Positions 35,586 through 47,100 of a stretch of 64,000 bases of DNA are shown piece by piece. Position 1 is the stretch's first letter, and the number at the start of each line of letters is the position of its first letter. A program made the translations under genes and the position numbers. This stretch comes from Argopecten irradians (lineage: Eukaryota; Mollusca; Bivalvia; Pectinida; Pectinidae), in the NCBI RefSeq assembly GCF_041381155.1, contig NC_091134.1, positions 42,801,338 through 42,865,337 on the forward strand, read 5' to 3'. The notes below the pieces were generated by a model. That model saw only the letters and a list, made by a program, of their open reading frames with translations. It made no database searches and was not told the origin of the DNA.

Positions 35586-38500
35586 ATGAGAGTGCTTGAG
35601 ACTGAAGCGACACAGTCGTACAACATGGGAAAGAATCGCAAACATAAGATGCGAAAGGCAAAGGAAGCCTCAGAGTCTTCAGATGATGGGTGTGCTTCAG
35701 GTAGTTATATATGATGTTCTAGCATGTACCATTTGAATCTTCCAACTTTTTTTGTTAATTCCGTGATAACAAATGAACATACAGGTTCATTCACCATCTG
35801 TCAAGAAATTACGGAAGGAAAAGTTACAATTGTTGTACCGCTATATATATACGTAACTTCAGTAGTTATATATTGCTATCATTTGTAGACAATTTTAGTA
35901 GACAGATTTTGCAGTAGCTGGTGACTTCCATATTTTAGGCTGTTCTTGAACATTGCTGAAAGGTCCATAGATTGTCATTCAGAACAAAATGCATAAAAAA
36001 CCAATTCAAAAGTGAATTCCAAATTGATATATTAAAGCAATGAGCTAATGATATGTTTATAGATGACATTATGCCTTATTTTTGTCAACTTTCAGTACCA
36101 GTGTGTAATCACATCAACATGGCAGTCAATTTTGCTTCCATGAAGAAAGGATTGGCCAAACAAGTATTTGGGGAGTGTGCGGTAGGTTTCAGTCCACATT
36201 TCAACAGTTGTTTTGATTTCCATGTCAACTATTACATATATCATAACATCTATTAACCTTTCCATTTCTTTTTAATTTATGTCAATATCTTGTATGTCAT
36301 CATGCAGATGTTATGCAGACTAGCTAGAATACTGAATAGAAGACTGATGAGTATTTTAGTTTTTGAAAGAAAATATTTTTTGAAGAATATGTTAATAATT
36401 AGTTACATGTTTTGGCAGTCCTGTTCTAAGGAAAGTTCATCTGGACGTAAGTCAGGACAGGGGGAGACAAATGACCAGGCCAGTGCATCGCATATAGAAG
36501 AAAGTTTACTAGGTGACCTTGAGCCTACTCTGTGGGTGTGCCTGCAGTGTGGACACCAGGTAATACCAACATAAAATTATACAAAATGACATGAATTCGT
36601 TTATAAGAACCCTTTTATAGACTATTTTTTAAAGCAATTTTGTGTACTGTCTGTTGCTAGCCACATCTTTGCGAAAAGAAGATCTACCTCAATTGTCTAT
36701 TCTCGAACTTCAGTCTGCATGTTTTATGTTACTATATAATTTTTTGTTTCACTCATAATCCAACCAGAAAATCAATTTAAATAACAAAGAAATACTATCA
36801 GAAAAGTTATTTATATAATGATTATTTTAGGGCTGTGACAGGAACTCGCGTGACAAGCATGGACTCAAGCATTATGAGACGCCACGGTCAAGTTGTCATT
36901 GTTTGGTGATAAACTCGTCCACCTGGACGTGCTGGTAAGAACGACTTCCATCTATATCTATTTTACTTGTAGAAAAACGAAGAAAACTTGGGATTGTAAT
37001 CAAATAGGATAAAGAATACTATACGGTGGTTAAATTTGCTGGTGGTTTATTTCCGGATTTAACTGATATCTACAAATTCTAAATACCAGTGAAATATTTT
37101 AAAATCCATTGATGTATGTAATAAGAATATTATAATTCATACAAATTACATGAACCGTACCGTTAAATCTCAGTGAATATATCGATCCCATATAGGTAAT
37201 TAGTGAAATAGTGTAATTTAGTGTTTCACATACTTTTCTTGTTTATCAAACATGACATTATAATATTGTCATTGCTAGGTGCTATAAATGTGACGATGAT
37301 ATTCCACTGGAGCGTAGCAGACGCCTACAGGAATGTATGGAGTATCTAAGAAAGCAGGCAGGTCTACCACAACCTGAACCAGGTGAAGTAAAAAAGCCCT
37401 CTTTTTCAACTGTTCTAATTAAAATTAACCTATTCAATGTAGTACTGTGCCTTCTGTGTCTCATATAAACTTTTATGTACATAAAACTCAGATTTTTTGC
37501 TCTTTATCCTTTCATTGTGTTTTATAGATTATGTTGTACATTTTACATGTGCAATGTTTTATGAAGCTGTTGGCTATAATGTTTTTGTATTTCATTGTTG
37601 CATGATATATTTCTTCTCTACTAAATGATAGATTTGTTAATCAGTTATCCGAAACGTTTTTATTTTACAACATTTTATTGTTCAGGTGGTAATACAATGA
37701 AGGAAGAGTTGGCTGAAGTGCACACAAATCATTCTCCCAAATCAGATATTAAGTCTTCCCTAAACTTCTGTTTCAATCAGTGTACATGTTTTGATATTTT
37801 GTAGTGAAGCGTGTCAGCCATGAGGCTTCTGCTGCTGTAGATGGAACAGAACAAGTAAAGGATACAAATACCCGCCCCCTTACACCAAAGTCTTCCACAC
37901 CTGGATTATGTAATAAAATCAAGGTACACAATTCAATTATGAAGCATTCTTTCTTCAACATGTTTGAATATAATTTGGAATTTTTAGGACACCTGAGACA
38001 AAGTCTCAAGTGACCTATTCTAATTGCCTTTTATCCGTCTTCGTGCGTCATGTGTCCGTAAACAATTTACATTTTCGACTTCTTCTCCAAAACCGCTGAA
38101 GCAATTTCAATGAAATTTTGCACAAACCCTCTAAGTCATAAGGCCAATCAAAATTGTGAATTATATGACCCCTACCCCCCAGGGGGCTGTGGGAGGAGCC
38201 AAAAGGGGTAAAATTGGCTAAAATTTCAAAAATTTTCTTCTCCACTCACATATGTGGTAGAATCAAATACAGAGGATTCCGCTTATTTGCATAGGTCATT
38301 TTCCAGAAGGAAATATGCAAATAACCGGAGTATTCGAATAGGCGGAGATGACATTTTGCACCTCCGTTTGACCCCACACATATGTATGTGAATAGGCAAA
38401 TAAATATCGTTTCGTTTACTTGATAAATACGTAAATTATTTACACTTAAAACGAACCACAAGTAATTACTTTCGAAGTTGTAAATCGATTTTAATTGTTT

Positions 38501-41500
38501 AATAACAAAAAATATTCCAATATTAGATTCTTGTTTGCGTTAGATCGACACGTGAATATTTGAGAAACAGCTAAACGATCGATATCAAATGCAATTAGAT
38601 TCTACTAAACAGGATTGGATTTGTGTCTACAATTCTAAACCTAAATAATAAACAAATTTACGTACATTTGCCTGGCAAAGTGAACTTACGATCGTGATTA
38701 AACTTCAAAGTGCCGATCAACTAGTAGTGTTGCTTTTACACATGTGCATATGAATTCGAAAATGGCGGCAGGTGATGAAGCCATGCGTTCACTCGACCTA
38801 AATGTCTTTTGAGAATTCTCCCTGTATTGTTGATCTATACGGCGAATAGCTTGATAACATTTCAGAAATTAATTCATATCCAAGTAGCAATGAAACAATT
38901 AACGTAGCAAGTATCTTTTGTATCCTAAGCTTACATACTGTACGAAACTTGCGGTAGTCATTGTACTCCGACTTTGCATGCTTTTATGTCTCGTTCAACG
39001 AGACGCTTGATACGCACATGTCTGTCGTATTTAACAAGACTCAGGTTGAACGAGACTACTCATGAATGGCGATTGTTGTAAGGAAGCATGGTTTCTCCAA
39101 TCGATCGCGAACTAAGGTACGTTACGTTAATAAATAAACATATTTGAAAGTGCAAATGCTTTAATTAGATGTTTGAGTCGGTGATAATACTAAATTTATG
39201 ATCAACCGCTGCTGATGTAAATCGTAACAGCGTCGAATACCTTTGCAGATTCATGCATAAAATAACAAGCCATACTATAATGTTAATCTGTTACCAGGAT
39301 GATTTCTAGTAAAAGTGAAGTATCTTGAAACATATATCGGCGAATTTCGCTAAAAATATATTGCAAAATTGAAAAATATTCTATTTTATTTTTAGAATTT
39401 CCCAAATATTTTATTCAAATAACCGGAGGTCATGTAAAAGTCTATGCAAATACACGGAGTTGAAAAACAAAGATAAAGAAGGGAAAAATCGGGACCGCAG
39501 AATTTTATGCAAATAACCGAAATATTCGAATAACCGTTATTCGATTATGTGGAGTCCTCTGTACTCTTCATAGATAGAAAGGTCTCAAGGTCCTCTACAA
39601 AAATTGTGAATTATATGACCCTGGGGTCTCAGGTTTCCCCCTGGAGAGGGGGTTAAGTTTACTATAGTTTATATAGGAAAAACACATTTATGAACATTAT
39701 TTGCTTATTTTTATGGTAAATTAGTCAAACTTGGTTAGATTTATTAGCCTGAAATAGCATTTTAACACCATTTCCATATTGGTCCTGGCCCACCTCCAGG
39801 GGCCAAAAGTGGTCAAAATGGATAACATTGCAAAAATCTTTCTTCTGAATTCACAGATTTGATGGAACCAAATACTCTTCATAGGTTAAAAAGTCAAATT
39901 TATAAAATTACAAACTGACTTCAAGGGCCTGATGGGCCAATATATAGTGTTTATATGTCTTTGTTTTAATCTGTATCAGAACTAAGATGACCGCTAAGGC
40001 CCATGGGCCTCTTGTTTTCAAAAGTTACTTTACTTTTAAGGTGCACAATTTAATCACCATATACCACTGTAATATTTTGTTCAGCATTTTGATAATAGTC
40101 TGACATTTTTTTCCAACTTTATTGATGTTTGCATTATTCATTATTATTTTTGCTTTGTTCAGGGCCTAAGTAACCTTGGAAATACCTGCTTCTTCAATGC
40201 TGTCTTACAGGTTAGTAATTCCTTGACTGCAATACACTATTCCCTGACAGCAATGGTATATTAAATTTTCTAAATCAAAACATTAAAGTTTTACGTGCCA
40301 TAATTCTCATGCTCACGAATCAAGAAGAGCTTTTCATATGTTATTCACCATCAAAAGCTACCATGATTTTGAGAATTACCATACTTACAATACATAGGTT
40401 TTAATTTTACAAAGTCAAATAAGAGCTCAAAATGAATCTACGCTAAAGTGCAATGAAATGAGTATGTATGGTCACGTCCTGGAGTCAAGTTCTGGTCTAC
40501 AATTTTATCTCACATTTTCACAGTGTTATTAGTAATTATAAAGTGACTTATGAAGATATGTTTTCATCTAAAAATACATAATGCATAAAAACAAGGACTT
40601 TTACAGTGCAAATAAGGCATCATACATGTTTATCCATGCCTTTGAATGATTTCCAAAGTTTAAGTTATCAAATCTTATCGCATCCAATAAATTGCAGAAA
40701 AAAATAGCATGTCAAAGTGTTCACCTAGTGACAGCAGATATAACTTAAAAGCAGTTTTGTTATAATGGAGTACTTGGTGTTTCTTTTAAAATTTGATGTG
40801 TTTTTATCTATATATCAAATATTCTATCCATACCAATTGTTTTATCGTTGCCTATACCAACCAACTCAACTTCTTAGACTGCCAGGGAAGGGCAATCAAA
40901 CCTTTCTTCTATGGAAGACCTTACTAGTAGCAGTTCTGCATCTTTACATGCCAATGTTTTAGTTATCTCCCGCTTTTTCCGAAACGGGGATATTAACTTG
41001 GGTTTGTCCGTCTGTCTGTAAAGCAGGGGATGGAAATTCCACAAATTTGCTCGGATGGAAATTCCACAAATTTGCTTGTTTGTCTACAGCTCAAAGAAGG
41101 TCAATTACATCATAGAATGTTGAAGTGTTAAAGTTCATGTTTTTATGTGATACCTATCCTGTTGCTTTGCTTAAATAACTATTTTATCTCTCTGCATGCT
41201 GCTATGATGTAAAATGTTTGCTCTTCAGAATGTGACACAGACGCACTGCTTTGAAAGCTGCCTGTTAGAGCGTGGAAAGAAAGGTCGGTCACTGTCAATC
41301 TCTGGTAAAAGTGATACAGACGATAGCTCTACAGGAGAGGAGAGTGATGGAGAGCCACCGCCAGTAAAGGAGCTGCCATGCATAGCTGTATCTCTGGGCG
41401 AAGCTGGGCCTCTCACTCAATCTCTCATTCACTTTCTCATGGAAATGAACAACAACACATCTAACCGCAGTTCTACAGTCAACCCAAATGCTCTCTTCAC

Positions 41501-44096
41501 TCAGGTCTGCAAAAAGTAAGTTGTATCTCCAGTATATTACAATCCTTTTCATAGAGCTCTGAAAATGAATATATGTAGTTAAACCAATTTATATACAAGT
41601 TTGAACTCAATTAACCTCATTAATTTGAAGTGATTTGTTTTTCTTACCAAAACTATTTCTATATATTCAATAATAGTATAGTTGAATATTTAGATTATTG
41701 CAGTTTTACCATGGCCCCACCTACCTAGAGCTAATTAGATTGAGCTGTAATATCTACCTATAAAATATTTGATACAGTATATTCAGTGCAGCGTTGACTA
41801 CTTTTATTACAGAGCTCAGAGGTTCCGTGGCTATCATCAACAGGACAGTCATGAACTTCTACGTTATTTGTTAGACAATATGAAAATGGAGGAGATAAAG
41901 GTGAGTATGAAGTAAGATTAAATCAATTTTATCCTCTTAAAGAGTGAGAAGTATAATAAAAACACTTAGAATTATGTGACAATGATATATGGTCACCAAA
42001 AAGAGTGTTGTACCGAGTATAAAGAGAAATTTGAATGGAAATTTTTTATATATTTCGGCTGCAATAAGCCCTTGACAGATTTAAGTTTAAAATGTTGCTT
42101 TGTTATATTCATAACAGATTTCGGCCTTTATGTTAAATTGTTGTATGTCTGATGCAATGTTTTAAAATTCATTTAAATCCTACAATATTTAGGATTTCGT
42201 CAGATTTTGTGATCTGACAGTTGTACATCATTAATTCACTTATTGATTTTTTAGAGACGGCAAGCTGCTATTTTAAAATTTTTTAAATTGCCTGAAAATG
42301 TGAATCCAAAGAAAGTAGATGAAGAAACTCGATATAGGGTGCGAGGTAAGATGATTGGTGTTAAAACAAAACAAATGTTTTCCAATTACATTTGAAATTT
42401 GTTTCAACCAAAACAATACTGTTTTAATACACAGTTTTCTATTACACTAATTTGTTTATATCAGTTGGCTATCCCTTTCTTATAAAAAAATGACATAACT
42501 ACTTTCATTACTTCAAGTAATTGGTTTTATGAAAAACAATCAATATGCAAACTTCAATTTAAAGCAGTTTTTCCTTGGTCTATCTGAGTTTTATTTGATA
42601 AATGATTTCCCTTTTTCTGCTACAGAATATGGGCGGCAAGGCAAGCACACATTTGTAGACTCTGTGTTTGGAGGAAACCTGATCAGTACAGTTATATGTG
42701 AAGAATGTTCCTTTGTAAGTCATTCTTCTTTTATAAAAAAAATAGATTAGGTCGCTTCTGTTTAATATTGTTATATTTGTAGACATATGTATTTCCAAGC
42801 ATTTTAATTGACAGTCATCATTGAGTACATGATTAACACGGTAATTTGATTTATTTGATTTTAGAATTAAGGGTTCCATTCAAATAATAAAGTTAACCCT
42901 TGTTAATCTGATCTCTTGTTTCCCCCTTGTGTCAGGATTGTAAATTTTCTGGACTGAAGGCTCTTGATTATCGCGAGTCCACTGTATCATTGCTGGTATT
43001 GTGTTTTGTACACCTCACAGACATTTGTTATTTATTGTCGCTTTAGATATCACAGATCTTCGAGCCATTTCTGGATATTTCTATCCCTATCACTGAAGAA
43101 AAGGTAAGACCTAAACAGTCATGATGATATCGATGATAAAAGATGTATGTATGTCAATAATTGTAAATTCATAGATATTCTAGACCTAAACAGTCTTGAT
43201 ATCGATGATATCGTCAATTAAATTCTTCTAACATAGATATTTATAAGACCTAAACAGTCATGATGATATTAATGATAAAAGATGTATTGTAGATAATTCT
43301 GTTTCCATGTGTATCAACCAAACCATTTAACATATGTAGCAGGGGTTTAAATATAAGGCGGTACCCAGTACCATGACCCCAGGTGTAGTCATTGTTCCTA
43401 TACATGTATATTAATTTTATGTTTCCATCATTTCAGCCTCAGAGACCTAACCAGGTGCCAGGAGGGAGGAAGAAGGAAGCGGTAGATGTGGAGTCGGTGG
43501 AGGAATCTCCTGCAATTGGTATCGATGGCTTCGCTTTAAAGGGAGATAAAAATAGTAAACACGTCAGTAAGAAGGAGAAACGCCAAGCAAAGAAGGATGC
43601 TAAGGTATTGATTTCTCATTCTTTAGTATTAACCTTATCATTACACTTCACTTCCATGATAAAATGTCCTAAAATAAAAATGTTAAAGTGCTTGTTTGCA
43701 TTCACTTCCAAATTAAAAATTAATTAATTTCCCCTGAAAATAACTTTTAAATCCCATAAACCTATTAAAACACCATTATATCTTAAACAGTAAGCATTAT
43801 TATTAAAATTACTTTATTGATTTTTAGCACTTCAATGATCAAAGTCATCTGATTTTTTTTTTTATAATTTTTATTTTTTTCCAATTTCATTGATACATAA
43901 TATCTCATTCACACATCATCGTCCTCATCCTCATCAATTAATTCCCATCATTCTCATCATCAATCATCCTTACAAAACAATAATTATCCTCACAAATAGA
44001 TATCTACATCAATATTGAACACAAACAATACATGGTATCATCATCATCATCATCATGATATCATCATCATCCTCCCATCATCAATCATCATCATCA

Positions 44097-44133
<37 letters not shown>

Positions 44134-47100
44134 CAATCATCATCATCATCATCAATCATCAACAGAATCATTATCACAATCATCATCATCATCATCACCA
44201 TCATATAATCAGTCATCATCATCTTCATCTTGATATCATCATAAATCATCATCATACCATCATGTTGTCGTAGATCATGATTCATTATCATCATCATCAT
44301 CATCTGTAACATCGTGGTAAAGATTCATCATCATAAAATACTTAGCTATGACCATTCTCATTCTTTAGTATTAACCTTATCATTACACTTCACTTCCATG
44401 ATAAAATGTCCTAAAATAAAAATGTTAAAGTGCTTGTTTGCATTCACTTCCAAATTAAAAATTAATTAATTTCCCCTGAAAATAACTTTTAAATCCCATA
44501 AACCTATTAAAACACCATTATTTCTTAAACAGTAAGCATTATTATTAAAATTACTTTATTGATTTTTAGCACTTCAATGATCAAAGTCATCTGATTTTGA
44601 TCCTTTTTCATATGAAAATAATTGGGTAAAAATCACAGTTATTTCATCAGCAATTAATGACCACATCAATGGTAGTGAGTTTGAGTTTTGGATTTTAGCA
44701 GGCCTAGTATTGGTAATACGATTAGATAGCTTTATCAAGCTCTGGAATCCTGACTATGGCTGTTGTGGCTGAGTGGTTAAGAAATTCCAACATATTACCT
44801 CTAGCCCTCCACCTAATGGGTAGCAAAACCCACTTGGTCCATTTGCCAGGCACAGGCCATGGATTGGTAGGTTTTTAGCTCGCCTATTCGAAGAATAGGG
44901 GGAGCTAATGTTGTCACCCCGGCGTCGGCGTCAGCGTTGGCGTCCCATTTCACGTTAAAGTTTTGAGCAAGTTTCTGTTTCCTCAATTTTTTAAGCTTAA
45001 GTCATCATAAATGTTTATGATTTTATATTCCTAATGTGTATGGATGCTGAACGTGATAATACAACCAATTTGGGGCCCTTTAGGGGGTTTTTGAGTCTGT
45101 TAATTTGTCATATTTCCATGTTAAAGTTTTTGAGCAAGTTTCTATTTTGTCAATTGTTTAAGCATAAGTCATCATAAATGTTTATGATTTTATTTTCCTA
45201 ATGTGTATGGACGCTGAACATGATAATACAACCAATTTGGGGTCCTTTAGAGGGTTTTTGAGTCTGTTAATTTGTCATATTTCCATGTTTAAATAATAAA
45301 TACTTGAACATCAACTTCTTCTGAATAGGCGAGCTTTGCTGTTCTCCAACAGCTCTTGTTCTCTAGGCACTTAGATTTTCTTCCACCTCCTTTTTCTAAC
45401 CCAGCACATCCTTAAATTACCTATTAATTTAATGTTAATCAAAATAAACCTGGCAGAATTCTGAATGTGTGTTTGTTGTTACAGAGGCGTGCTAAAGTGT
45501 CCAAGAACCAAGTGTTACCTATGGCTGGAGAAAACACTCCTGCTGTAGAGGAAGGTGATGGACAGGGGGAGGAAGCCGAGTCAACAGAGACACAGCCGGG
45601 TAAAGATGGAGGACAGAAGGAAGCACTTGACGAAGAGGGTAACTCCAGTAATAGGGATGATCCATCAGGTATGAAGACCCAATCCAATGGCAAAAAAATC
45701 ACATAAGTCTTGTTAAAAGTTTTCAAAGTTTAAACACAACTTGAAAAACTATTAATTTGATTAATTAATTGATAAAAGCTGAGCTTTAAATCCCCCTGAA
45801 ATGTCATAATGAACCTTTACCTTCTTAGATTTATAAGTGTTCAAATATGTTTACAGAGTTAAAGGTTCAGACAGACAACAGAAGTTTAATTATAGTGGTT
45901 TTTTTGTATTACTCAATGTTTTTATAACAGATGCTGATGTGGAGGACAATTTGGAGAGTGACGTGAACCGTTTCGCAAGCCTGTCTGCCTCATTTCGAGA
46001 GAAACCGGTGACTGAGGAAGAACAAGGAGCGGTTGGTGGGAATGAAAATACGGAAGCCTTCCCGACAGGCTGTGAGTCAGTCATGCAGGACTCGTGCGGG
46101 GCTGGCAGTCTGTCAGAGTCTAGTGGTACATTTAAAGGAGCAGAAAGCAGCACTGGTCCAGGTTCCCTGAGTGGAAGTACGAGTACTATTAAACAGGGCC
46201 AAGATAGCCCAGAGGAGGGACCAGATCAGGCAAGGTCAAGTAATGGTCACATGTGTAATGGTGAAGAAGCTGGACATTGTAATGACCACAAGGAGGAAAG
46301 CCAATGTGATAATAGGACTGGAGGTCAAAATGGAGTAAGTCAGATCTCGGATATTAATGGCAAGACAGAAAACAGAAATGGAGTCTGTCAGGTCTTGGAT
46401 AATAATGGTGAGGGTCAAAACAGGAACGTTGAAGGGAAACTTAGTGCTAGTCTATGTAATGGGGAACTAGAAAACAGAACTTATGATAGTTGTGATGTTG
46501 AAATTGTGAAGAAAAGTCTTTCAGATACGCATATTGTAAATGGACATGCAAGTAGTTGTGGCATGCCGCAGTGTTCCATGAATAAAGAGGAAAATAACCT
46601 CTGTAATGGTATCTCCACTGATTCCTCTGTACTGGCTGATAAACTGGACAAGTTACAGTTACAAGATGGAGAGGACACAACAGACAACACTACCTCAAAG
46701 TATGATCACTTGCCAAAATCTCGCTCAGCGGAGTGTGTCGGCCCCACTTTGGAAGGTGGGCGTAATTCACCCAAGCCTTTAAATTCCTCCAGCGTTTTGG
46801 ATAGTGTTAATAAGAAAACAAGTCCTGCTCTGTGTCGACAGACCTCTAATCACTCTAAGCGGAAGGAGGCCAAGTTCAAGTCGACCTTGACACTGGGTCA
46901 AAGATACCAACCATCATCTCGCGAATGCTCCATCATGTCTTGTCTACACCAGTTCACATCAGCAGAGTTACTCACCGGTAACAACAGGTTTGGCTGTGCT
47001 CAGTGTACCAAGATCAAAAGCAAACACAACCCCAATAAAGGTCAGTCACTACAAAATTCCAAACATAAGGAGTTTTATCATGGAGATTGAGTACAGTAAA

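Noticed and set aside
41225-41552. Minus-strand frames over USP exon 8
   Set aside because: Shadows of the conserved plus-strand coding exon.
44015-44312. Poly-His, poly-Ser and poly-Asp frames
   Set aside because: Translation of the ATC microsatellite in a USP intron.
45837-45930. Upstream extension of the long USP exon frame
   Set aside because: The acceptor at 45930 joins in phase with the exon ending at 45668; earlier codons are intron.
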